DNA from: Baylisascaris procyonis
Lineage: Eukaryota; Nematoda; Chromadorea; Rhabditida; Ascarididae
NCBI GenBank assembly: GCA_037389465.1
Contig: JAZARR010000078.1
Coordinates: 1,860,001 to 1,924,000, forward strand
Length of the DNA stretch: 64,000 nt
Reading direction: 5' to 3'
The notes under the pieces were generated by a model. It was not told the DNA's origin. It saw only the letters and a list, made by a program, of their open reading frames with translations, and did no database searches. Below are positions 10,668-23,300 of this stretch, one piece after another (the first letter of the stretch is position 1; each line of letters starts with the position of its first letter). Both the position numbers and the translations under genes were made by a program.

Positions 10668-13545
10668 TTAATCCTTTTTCATTGCGGATCACATCCATAG
10701 TTTCCAGTAATGGTCATTTCAACAGAAACTCCTCGGATACGTGCCTTTGCAGAGTCTTTTTATTGCGGCAATTATGGAGACGGGAACTAAGTTTGATTGC
10801 ATTGTTTTTGTCTTGCTTATCGTACGCATTCGCAACTATTTTTGAAACGAAACTGTGGTGTATGCATAGCTGTACTGGTTGAGAACTGTTGCGCCCTTAA
10901 GCAATTGTTAGCACTTGTGATGGAAATAAGCGCAATTTTTGCACTTAGCAACCGTTGAACGGTCTGGTGCTATAAATAATGATGACTTCAGAGAGTAGAC
11001 GCATTGATGGGCGGATAAAAAATTTACAAGGAAAGCAAATCAGTAGTAAGGGAGAGGGTTAGCAAGCCTCAAATATATACCATAATCTCCTAGAGTCCGC
11101 ACCTTTTTTGAAGAAGAAATAGAAGCGGAAAGAAAAATTTAAAGCCATATCTCTCAAAGTTTTCACATTTGCTGTCGCCGTACTCCCAAATAAATAGAGG
11201 CTGTATGAACATAGGCTGTATGACCGTAACTTTTCGTATTCACATTGTTATTTCTCTAATCCTGCAAATGTTTCATCGAGAATTTTTTTGGTCTCAATAA
11301 TCAATAGATTTTTTATCTGGGAAAATGCTTTAACACTGCTTCACGTTCGTGATCTAACAAAAGGAATTTTGAATTTTCACCGAAACTGCAGTGATGTTTT
11401 TCAACTGGAAAAAATTTTTGGCAGATTTTACACTGAATATTACCTCTTAAATGATGCAGAAAAAAGTATTATCAAATAAGATTACTTAAACGTGACATAA
11501 ATAAATTATAGTTGAATTATAAATCTTATTCAAATAATCTTAGCTTGCTTAAAGCTTCATGGCAATGCTATGAGATAGACAAAATCAAACACTTATATGA
11601 TGAAGCGCTTTTCAACTTTCTCTTTTATGTAATTCCTTTTCATACTGAAATGAATTTCCCATTGAAATGTAGGATAGTATTGCAATTCATTAAAAAATCT
11701 TCATTCCAACATCATATTCACATAATACATTCTTAATTGCTCATTCATTCACCAAGTTTATTGAAAAGCTCAGTTTATCGATTGAAAACATTACTGGTGT
11801 TTACTTGTTGATTATTCGAGTAATTTCCAAAGATTCCCGGTGAATTTTTGAAAAAAAAAATTCACCAAAATGGCGAAAAAACACAAATATCATTAAGGTT
11901 TTGAGAGTTAAAACAAAAAAGATTTAACGTAATTGAATATTTCTCGCAAAGGGCAAAGAGGGAATAAGTTGTTTGGTCACTTATTTTCAACAGTCGTTAA
12001 GAGCGAAATGATTGGATTATCTTAAAGTATATTGCTATTTTTGATATCTACTAATTGAATGGGAATGTATAGAGGGGATTCATCAGTAACCAAACTCATT
12101 ACCATCGACGGGGAATCTTAAACACTTTCAGAGCATTATGACGCTTCTCCGAGGTTTTTAAATACGATGCGGGAATGAAATTGAAAACCAGAAATGTTTC
12201 ACGTAACGAAGAGTGGATAACAAGATTCGGAAATGAAACGAAACCAGCAACAATGGCTTCATACAAACGTATATTATGCGAAAAAAAAAAAAAAATCGGA
12301 CACCTACCAGAGACAAGAAAAACATTGAACACATCTCTTTTTTAAAGAAACCCAAAACTATCATATTTTTCAAAGGACTGGTTTTGAGAAATCTGAGTTT
12401 GAATTTGAGAAAATTTAAGAAAAAAAATGCAAATTGAGAAAAAGAGACTAAGCAAAGGTGAGCAAAAATTTTCAAGTATTAAGAAGATAGCGCAAATAGC
12501 GGAAATCATTTAAAGAGTCATCATTTTTCTATTGTAATATTTTATTTTTTCTATATTTTTCTCTGTCTTTTCCGTCTTCCATCATCATATTCTTTCCTTT
12601 CTGGTGATTCCTTGCGTAGCAGTGGCTGTTTATGTGCATATAAGAAGAATATTTTGACGACAAATAATTAACCACAATAAAAAAACCCGACAATAACATG
12701 TTTAGTCGATGAAAGCGATAAAGCCGCCTATTCTTAGAAAGAATTCCTCAATACTGCTTCAAGCATATGAAATAAATACATTCGGCAGCAAGGTATCAGC
12801 TCATCACCACTAAGAAAAAGATCTTCAAAAGTGCTGTTCTTTTTTGAAGGACAAATTGACACACAAACGTGTAACCAATTGATACCCTATTTTCCAGTGC
12901 AGCAAAATCATCAACTAATTGTGTTCATATAGAAGACCAAATTCACTGCTGTCGCTTTGACAATACCACTATTTTCCACAGTCACCCAAATGTGTTACCG
13001 CTTTGCATTGTTATGGATACCCGTTCTGAGAAGCGTCTTCTGTACATGGACGAGACGTTGTAGGGCTAACGATGAAAAATACACTTTGCTCTGAAGATCT
13101 AACAACTTTGGGTGAATGCAATATAAGTGGAATAAATATTCTTTTGAATCAATAAATAGAAATGTTTCAACATTTACATAACATTTAAAAAAAGAAACCG
13201 CAAATCACACAGGTGATGCGCCTATATGCCATGAGAGCATAAAAGGCCTTTTCTTGGTGAATATTAGAGCGAAAGACGCTCATGTATTCTTAATTTCGGT
13301 TATATTTGAGCAGCCGAGATACAATAAAGTAATGATCATAGATTTCACAAATATGGCGATAAGTTGCTGTGAAATTACCCGACATCAATGAACAGCAGTC
13401 ATAGCGACTAGGAAAAATTTTAGCACAAAATAACACGAAAAGAAAACGACAATGCAGCTAATAATTTGAAGGGACGCTTTTGGATAATCTTCAGTCATTA
13501 TTTACAACGAAAATATTACAACTTTCCGCCGTTCTGCACTCTGAA
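10668..13545. other. AT-rich intergenic sequence between the homeobox gene and the class B GPCR gene
   Basis: The two genes converge here. No splice-bounded exon was found on either strand. Hydrophobic minus-strand frames at 12099-12475 come from T/A-rich runs. Confidence 0.4.
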
Positions 13546-13627
13546 TCAGCCCAACTGACCCCGAATATCAAATCGACCGCAGGATCCACATTCAACCCTC
13601 TCCCGTCCACTAACAGTTTTGCCTGAC
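13546..13627 (-). CDS. pdfr-1: candidate alternative last exon of the class B GPCR
   Basis: Reading on the - strand, TTTTCTAG is followed by one G, which completes the split Arg codon left by the TM7 exon. Then come 26 codons (starting SGKTVSGRERVECGSCGRF) and TGA at 13546-13548. The phase fits exactly as an alternative to the exon at 14176-14335. The peptide has a CGSC pair. A chance open frame of this length is quite possible. Confidence 0.3.
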
Positions 13628-14175
13628 CTAGAAAACGAAATGAAAACCCGAAAATAAAATTTAAGTCTGCTTTATTTGTGTGAGAATTTGTATTTTCATA
13701 GAGGGTTTGAAAATAGCGTTCGCTCTAAAATCTGACATATTCATCAACATCGAGAAGTTGCATTATTCTGGAGAAAATAAGATGCTCTGACGGCTGAAAA
13801 TACCAATGGAAGATATCTTGTCATTTAAAGAATAAGAAAATGCTTGGCTTAGGCACTGGATGATTTCGACTCTTATTTTCATTTTTTTGCCCTCCTCCAG
13901 CCAAGGATTGAACAACCACCTCCTAGCTCTATCCCATATGCCATGTAATCTCGCCGTTTATACCAACAATATGCTGTATATCGACAGTGTGCACAAGTTA
14001 ATGAGATCCATTAAATTTCGGCCCGGGCATCGGACAAAAAGAACGAAAATAGTCATAATTTCTTTGGTTCTTCTTGTGCAATGCTCTTGGATCGCCGCTT
14101 GGCTCATTTGGCAAGACAATAGGCACTGGCGGCTAAGTGGTTCACGGCCGTTGTTTCAGCAACACAGCATCTTCT

Positions 14176-14335
14176 TCAGTCGGTCGAATGCTCTAATTGC
14201 CGATTGCTGTCGAATTCTTTTTGCTGTTGATCGTTGCTTCCATTGAGTTCCTCCATAGGAACGCCAAGTCTATGGCTTTTGTGATTTCTCGATTCGGGAA
14301 TATACGTTCTCTCAGTTTCAAACCGCTCACGCTGA
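14176..14335 (-). CDS. pdfr-1: class B GPCR last exon (intracellular tail)
   Basis: The acceptor is TTATTTTCAG and the first base completes Arg. The exon encodes 52 tail residues ([20 protein letters not shown] at the start) and stops at TGA 14176-14178. The tail is polar, with many Ser, Glu and Gln. Confidence 0.85.
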
Positions 14336-17300
14336 CTGAAAATAATTGTTCATCTTGTTGGTGAACGTTCATTACGCAATTTAAATAAAACCATATCTAA
14401 GATTTTAAGTGCGTTTATAGAAATTGGTATTTTAATAACCCATTTCTTTCTATGAGTAAAACCATTCTGCCACAGAATGTCAGTTTTATCCGAAATTGAC
14501 TTTTGTCAACAAAAGTCATAAGAAGCCTTCGTTGGCAGTAAAAAAATTCGATTGAATTGATTTCAACACCTTAATGACTCAAATTTTATAGCATTGAATG
14601 TGATGTGTTGACGACTTAGGCGAGCGAATCAATTTTATGTAAATAAAAGCATCCGGCTTTCCTCGATGGGAAAGAGTTGAGATGAGAAGAACGGAAAAGC
14701 GCTTAAAAGAATTGCATTGCGCTACAATTATGTCGTAGCTGCAAAATCTTATCAACGACCATCCAACTTTCTTAATTATATAATTCCAAAATAGAAACAA
14801 TATTCGGATGCTTCGTTGCCATAAAAACTCACCGAAATAGATGGAACGTCACCTTAGAGAACTGTCGCTTTACAGCATTCTGAACCTCACTGTTCAGGAA
14901 ACAGTACAACACAGCGATGAAAATTCCCTGAAATAAATGTATGCAACGTGGGTGGTCTCAAATCCAATCGTCTTTTACCAAAGTATGTGAGCAAATGCGC
15001 AACAATGAAAGTAGAAACATAACTAACGAATGTAGAAACATGTCTGCGTAAAATTTCGAGCAGGTTCCAGCGAAACCACGTAGAAACATAAAGCAAACAA
15101 GTCGAGGAGAAATGTGTTTTACGCTACAACTAGATAGTTCTGACTATCGTTGAAATATCGAACAAACAATTTTCCACTTCACATGGCAGGGTTTGCATTA
15201 TCGAGACCTTCCAATGCTTGTGAATATGAAACCTGAGAGTGTTGCAATATTGCGGATCCGAGCATATAAGCACTGCTCGGTTCGGGCGGTTCATAGAAAA
15301 GCGGAATATTTGAAACACCAAGCAGAGGAACCAGCAGAAGAGTCGCTTTGATCGTCCTCCTGAAAGATTGTAAGTGGGGAATGCGGGCTCTACATTACTG
15401 GTAATTCTCGATTTATCTGCATGATGTCGTCGATTATAAAACCTTTATTAGAGAACTTGTAATTCTCTTAGTCACTACATGCATCACTCTTTTGACACAA
15501 TAAAATCCGCCCATTTGTGATTGCTCATTTGCAATGGATTTTCTCAAAGTGGACAATGTGGGGAGGGGGGGGGGGGATAGGTAAAAGCCACTCATATTTG
15601 ACATATTTTATGTAGTTCGTGAGCAGTCTGAGATTTATGCGCATAATAAACAGACAACATGGCAGTGAGCGAGAGAGGCAGGAACTACGACATCTCGAGG
15701 CAAGTATCATTTTTCGAAGCATATAGTGCGCTTAAAGCAGACTCAAATTTAAGTGACGTATATAAGCAGATGATTCTGATCACCTATTAGGTATTTCTAA
15801 TATATGATATAATATAGGTAATTCGCTTTAGTTGGTAAGTGGCTTCTGACTTTGCAGTCATTCATTGGAGCTATGCATGGCCACACAGTGATGAATGAAT
15901 CTTCAATCGATTCTTGCAAAAATAAGCAAATGGATATTACTTACCAAATTTTCTTCGATTCCGCTGTATTTTCAGCCCTCAATTTTTGCACCAAAATAAC
16001 GACAATACCAAGTAAGAACAATAAATTGAGCTGCAAGTAAAAATTAAAAGCAGAGAATAATATTATGTTTCTATGAAGTTATTTTTACTATCGCATTATT
16101 CTGAAATTATTTTCACAAGTTTTTTTCGCAAATATTACTATAAATTAGTGCTAAACAGTAATCCGACGCTGAACTAGCAAAATATGTAAATAGGGTGAAA
16201 CTCTGCGCCAATTGGTGGCTAAATATCGACTTTTCTGCAAAAAATGGTGAACTTTCATTGCTACAACTTCTTTACAAAATATATGCAGAGGTTCGGCATC
16301 CTGATTAACGAAAATCTGAGGCTATGCGCATACGCAGATAATATAATGCTTATATGATAGCATGTGGTCATTCACTTTTGCAGTCACTAGCTGGATTTTG
16401 CAGTCGAACACGTAGATGCTGCTTGACTGCTGCTTGACTCCAAAAAAATGAGGTGTCATTTGAACATGTTGAGCGCGAGCTTGCAGAAAAAAAAACTCAC
16501 AGTGAGCGCAACACCCATTGCTCCAGCGAGAATCCATAGATGGTGACCTTGCGCATAAGGCAGCCAACAAAATGAGTTATGATTTTGACTTGAACGGTGT
16601 TGATGGACAATTGTCCAGGTGAGAACGACGATGAATGGAACTCCTGAAAATGAACAGCAAAATGAGCAGATTAATCTTCCGGAGTTTATAAGAAGACTTA
16701 AATTAAATCGTGTAAGGTTGCTCTATGCGACAGAAAGGTACATCATATTCAGTAAAAGGATGGTTATGGTGGATGAATTTGGAGTTTCAAAAGGGTTCAG
16801 TTTGAATATAGCCACCAGGCTGATACACATGACTCACACAGACGTTAAAAATGACAGCGCTGAATTTTACTAAATCAAAATTCCGTTTTTACACCCTTTT
16901 TCGTCGAATTGATACTGTGCTCCCTGGACAATATTTTTAGTGTCTTTTAAGCACAATCATGTCTTTCATTCTGATGGTGGCGGTTATGGATGAAGAGATT
17001 AAAAAAAAGAATGGTAGGTATTGCTGAAGGGTAGCAAAAGTGAACAACAGGCATAGTGAAAAAAGGTTTTTATACAATTCAAAAAGGGTTTAAACATGTT
17101 TGACCTGCGCAACTGAAATCTATTCGCCCCCATTTTGCCGTGTTAGAGGCAGATATAAAATCGTTACTTCGGAATGCATGCAATTTTCACGCCATCCTAT
17201 GGCTTCATCCCCAGCCATCAATATACATCCGCATCTTTATCCTCTCACTTAAATCACGACGACAGTACCGTTCCTTTCAGATTGTCTCTTTTCATATCAA

Positions 17301-20300
17301 GGCAGACTACTTCCGATCGCTTGTAAACATCTGTTGTTTAAGTCAGACACAAATTGTTAGACGGAATTTTTACACAATTAATAAGCGTGCATATAACATG
17401 TATTTCATGATTTGCTGGGATGTCAAGAAGTTTAAAAAGAAAGGTCCCGAGGAATGTAAAAGTATTTTCTTCTTAAAGGAATCCATCAATAATTTCATCG
17501 TCTTGATTAGCTTCACTATTCCATCCGCAAGAATGTTTCTCTCAGATTCAATATATGTTATAATAAATGTCATAGGAAGAAACATTGGTTGGCATTGTGG
17601 TACGGCGCAAAAGGCTTGTACTATAGCGATCATGAACCGTAGTCATATGGGAAAAGAAAAATTTCTCAGACTGGTCCTACTTTTATATTTCTGTTCTGCT
17701 TCCATTAAATACCTAAATATTATGATATCTCGAAACGTGGGGGAAAAACTTACGTATAGTGTAAACAGCTAAAATTACTATTATCTATGAACTTCACTTA
17801 GAAGAAATGCAAAGGTTTAGTAGATGAGTGCAATAACATGAAAATTGTAATTTCAATTCACCGAGTTGAAAACTATGAAAATAAAGACGTACTCAGTTCG
17901 TGAGCATATTTCTATTCTATTTGCAGTTGCGCAAAAATGAATAAAAATTTCTAGTGCGTTTAGTGTTCAGAATTTCTAATTCCGAATTTATAGCATATTC
18001 GTTAGAGTCAACAGTGTAGTGTTGAGCGTTTGTGAGGCATATTCATGTGGCAACCACCGTGTTAGCAAAACAAGTGCCGCTTCATTGCTTGGACAGCACG
18101 TCAATTAGATGTTCCGTCTTGGCCGCATTTACCTCGGCAAATTTGCATAAACAACTAAGCAAGACTCGATTATGGAGCGTATGCATCGTACAACTAAATG
18201 TTGGCTTCTTTGGAAGATTGCATCGTTTTCAAACAGAAACAATGCATTCGTTTTAATCAATCAAAACATGCTGAAATTTATAAAACCTTTCCAACCAGCC
18301 ACCATTTGCAAGTCAATTTCACCTGTACCATTTAAAGAACACGCATACTCAACAGGTTGATTCTATTTCTAGGTAAACCACATCAAAACATTCCCAAAAC
18401 CTAAAGAATTCTTATCATCATCTCGGGCAACCTACTATCTTCAATAATATAAGTACTCTTCATGTCATGGGCAATTTCTTTTGTTAAGAAAAAAGCTTAC
18501 CCCAACCGCAGAGTAAATACGCATAATATGGAGCTTCAGTGTGCCTCATTGCGAACACAGTAAAACGGCTATAGAGATAGCCACCTTCGATCAACATCCA
18601 CATCACAGAAGCCACCTGAAACTACTCTTTCCTTAACGCACTTATATAGTCATTTTTACATATCGGCTTTCTTCAGTTGTGACAGGATAAAAAATGTCAA
18701 CGTGAACAAACTGAGACAATACCTGGGAAAGTGCACCAGGCCGATTCGCACAATTTGCATTTTTTCAAATTTTTGCATTAATAATATCGATAGCGTGCTT
18801 TCATGAGTCGCTTAAAAATCAAAAATGAAATTGATGACATATGATAATTAGTTTCTATCATTCGTTTACTCGGTGCAGAATACGACACATCTACCTCTAC
18901 CACATATTTCAGATTTCTGAAAGCACACAGCCGTGTACTGAAGATGCCGATTCAGTAAAGTATCTGACAAGTAGATTAGCGTCTAGACGGCACACGATGG
19001 ATCGCTAGACGAAATAATGAAGTGCATGTGATGATCATTGATACCGAAATAGCTTATACAGTGGCGAGAGCAGTGAAGTCACAATAAGTAATTGAGACGG
19101 TCAATAAGAACTTTTTGCAGCATTGCATTCTGGCAATATAATGTGCCCACCTATGTAGGAATATGTCCATTTATTTGGCATTTATAATTCGAGATTCATG
19201 ATAGTTGCAGTGATGAAACTTAATACCTAATCAGTAGTGGAAGTGGTCCAGAAGCTATTTCACTCCATATTCCATACAGAATCTGATTTCACATCATGTT
19301 GATCAGTAACTGATAGCATATGAAAGTGAAGATTCATTGGCAAAAATGGAGCACCGTCGCGAAACCAATCGATGGAGGCAGAAATTTTCCTTAGTTTGAG
19401 TGTTGTTTTCAATATTTGCATAAGTGGTTTGTTTGACAAAATGTTGCGCCAAAAAATTACACTGGTATCAGCCATCGACCATCAAAATTTTCATTCACTA
19501 ATCATCGGAGTATCGTTCAAATGAATGAATGGAAAATCGATTTCGCGCAACACTTTTTCCGTATTTCTTTCTAAATCTTGACGCATTCCGAAGCAAAAGT
19601 TTCAACAAAAATCATAATGTTATGAAAGTAGCGAATAAACTTATAGCATATGAGTGAAGTTTTTATTCTAATCAACAATGCTTATTTTCACATAACTGTT
19701 GCATTAATCGATTAGCACTCAAAAAAATCGAGCTATATTTCACTAATTATTTAGCCTACAAAGAAGATTGGATGCAAGCAGTCAGATTTCTTAGTCATAT
19801 TTTATATGTTTTGAATAGGAGAATAGTTGGGAGTAGATATTACATTTAGATAATTCGATCTCTATTATGACCGTCTTGAAGTGAATAGCTCTCAAGATTC
19901 AACAGATGAATAAAGAATAACAACAATTGCTACATCAAAGCAATACGGGAGTCCACTGGGTCAGACTCGATATTTGACAACGAGGAAACGAGTCATCGGT
20001 GTCTGACTCCACAGCCACTCTTCATGGCTGTATAGTTGCATTCCGACTCCTTTTGTCGGTGCCAACCTTTTTAAGAGGTCATTTGTTATATCTGAGTTGA
20101 ATTCTGTTGAGTGCTACAATTCCTAACTCTTAGCCTTAAGCTATCTTTTTAACATAGAAAGTGGTGTGCTGCGTGCATAGGTGAATTTCAATAACAAGTG
20201 CATCTAGGTGATCAAATACGTTTTCGAAATAGAATGTTGATTTATGACTTCATCTACGGATCGTTTTGCGTTCACATCACGTATAACAACGATTATAATA

Positions 20301-23300
20301 ATCCAGAGTTCAACTTTTATACTTACTTGGAAATAAATGACGAGCCAGAGAAGAAGTTTGCACACCCATTCCTGAAAGTAAATAACACACAAAATTGACA
20401 TCATTCCCATGAGAAAATGATGCTACGAAAAAACTATTGTATTCTTCAATATGATTTTCTCCACTATGATATGCAAATGTAATTCATCTCTTTATCATCG
20501 AATTGTGTGATGAAGCTGAAAATCTCATCGAATGGTTGGTGGTCTTCTCCACTTCATTGCTCCCCTCTTCATGTGCATTGAATGCTTCATATTATAAGAG
20601 GGCATAGCACAAACTGGAACAGAGATAGAGCACAAGTATATCAGCAATGAATACCCATTTTTTACTAATACTGCATATGCATAAAATGAACTAGTTGCTG
20701 TCATGCTAATGAGAGAAAAGCAAGCAGCAGCAGCAGAGACCATCACTCAAAATATTCGTTGCTATAACTGTATGATCTAGAATTTTCCAGCTCTTTTTTT
20801 TTTCTAGCTTGTAATGATCATCGTTTTAATTTGAAAGGTTTACTCACCACATTTAATTATAAATTTCCACTAGTTTATACAACCGTAATCTGCTCTGTTT
20901 CGGTTGCTTCAGTTCACTCATTTTTTCTTCATTCAAAATGCTGCCACTCATTTTTCAGTTAAACTCATTTCAGCAACAAATAGACCTTAACAGATATCAT
21001 ATCGATAACGCGATGAAAAATTAACACTAAGAAAATCGAACTTTTTTTCAAGCGAACTTTTAAACTCTTTTCTTGCGGAAATATTTAAGTGCATAATTTT
21101 GGCAATGGAAAAATCGCAATCACTCCAAATATAATCTGTGTATTTCCGACGTAAGAAGTGGTGTATTAACATTGAGAATGGCGAATTAAATTATGCTTAC
21201 TTCGGAATCCTTTGCTCTTCTTTTTTCTTCCAGCATTTTTTGATTTGTTCCCTTACATAATGAAGCAGATTTTACGAGGTAATGCAATAATGTTATGCTA
21301 CCTAGCAAGCTTCCTTATACAATAATGGAAAACTTGCAAGCTTATTCTCCACCGATGAAATGCTAAGGAGATGTGTGCACCAAAAAAAAAGTCACCACGA
21401 GTAGGCAAATTACCATACTTTCATCGCTTGCCCAGAAAAAAATTCCTATGGTTTCGACGATATAAACTAGGTGTGTTGGTGGCGTTAAATCAGTGCTCTA
21501 AGCATTACCAAGTTCATTGCACAAAGCTTGCTAGGAAACGGGAGAGACGCGTCGTGTGTGGCATGAACGCGAAGCATCTTGCAAACACATATATAGTAAG
21601 TTGAAAACATGCTACACGATAGATGTCATGAAAAGGACGATGTTGACTCACCGGTCACCTATAGCTAGGTAAAATGTAAGATGCTTGCAGATTTCTTCTC
21701 AAATATTCTCATGAAAATAATAGTGTGCTGCATAATTTTTGTTGTTCTATACTTTGTAAGAAGCATGCGGGTTATGTTGGTTTTAGTGTTGGCTGAGTTC
21801 ACAAGCCAAGGTTTCATTTACATTAGATGGGATCCGATTCCTGTTTCTAAAGCGCACTGCAAAAGCCGCTCAGCACAATTTCCATGGCCGCTCAGCATAC
21901 CTTGCCTGCGTTTACTCTCTGGTACATGTATTTTTCCGTTCTTGGAAGCGTGGGTCCATCTCATCTTGGTTGATGAAAGCACCCGCCACATCAGTAAAAA
22001 CCTATTGCCTGACTAGTTTGACCTCCTTTTTCTGTAAAGCTTTTGAGATAGCCTCTAAGGATGCGCATATAGATTATTTTACTTAAAACGATCTCATAAA
22101 CCTGCATTGCTCTGCTTCCTCTCTAGTTGATCCATAATGTCGCAAATCTTTCCTTAGTTAGGCGACTGGATCTGTGCATCGAACGTGAGATTTTAAGTGG
22201 AATTCGCATATAATGATTATAGAAAGGTCTTTGCTGCAATTCACGACGAAAAGCTGTTCTTAGAAAGGAAAAGTACGGGTATGGGCTCTTTGCTGAAGTG
22301 GCTGAGAGCATTTTTATGCGAGCGATATTTTATGAGGAAGTTTCCAAGTGAGCATGTCTCGCATCCAATTCGTTCCATGAGGAAGTTTTTTTGAGTTTCA
22401 TTTTCTTCCTTGTATGCATTTACGATGCTTCCGTTAATATTTCACTAGCACCAGACTCATTGCTGATGGCCTTAAAATTTATTGCCCACTGCATGCTCCT
22501 GTTTACGACCTCCATAACCTATAAGACTTTATCGCCATATCTACAACCTTGGGATATATTGAATATTATCGAAGCGACTTATCATTACTTGTTGCCGATT
22601 AGTTATGGCATACTGTACTTTCAGGTGACCTCGTTATTTCGTTTCTTACGACAGACGGTGAAATGAAATTCAAAAATCTCCATCCAATTCATTTTTTTTT
22701 TTTTTTTTTGCATAACTTACTATGGTCCATGTGGGCTAAATTACATTAACAGAGTGAAAAATTTAATATGGAAAAACTGGAATACTATATATTCATATAT
22801 GATTGGATTCGTTCATATAAAATTATTTGTGTCCTTTTCGACATTCCATTCTTTAAAATATTTCACTCTAGCTCCCTTCGTATGCATCATAGAGATCAAT
22901 TTCAGCTCTGAAAAAAATATTGCAGCACAAACAAAATTTTGCGTGGTTTCCAGCTTCACTTGTACAAGACTAGAATTTGCTTCCTGCTGATAACTGAAAT
23001 GCATCACTCCCTTCATTTTTAAACTGTGGTTTAGCAGTTTCTGTCTTCACAATATTATTACCCTTATGTAGGTGAATGTATGTTAGACTCTACTATTGCT
23101 TTGTGGACGTTTTACCCTTTCCTAATGTTATCGCTCCCGTACTTTTTTTCTAAATTTCTTCTCATTTCATAATCCATAAATCATTATATAATATATTATA
23201 GGTTATTATGAACAAAATATAAGAACTATATATATATAAGCTATACAAAAATACTATTATTACATACAGCAATACATTATAAAAAGAATATTTAAAGAAT

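Noticed and set aside
12099..12475. Phe-rich hydrophobic minus-strand frames
   Set aside because: They follow A/T homopolymer runs, have no splice support and overlap each other in different frames.
13860..14246. 128-codon + strand frame with a hydrophobic segment (IVIISLVLLVQCSWIAAW), at first read as a TM3-TM4 receptor exon
   Set aside because: It lies opposite the last exon and 3' UTR of the class B GPCR, has no matching neighbours in phase, and no receptor signature survived inspection.
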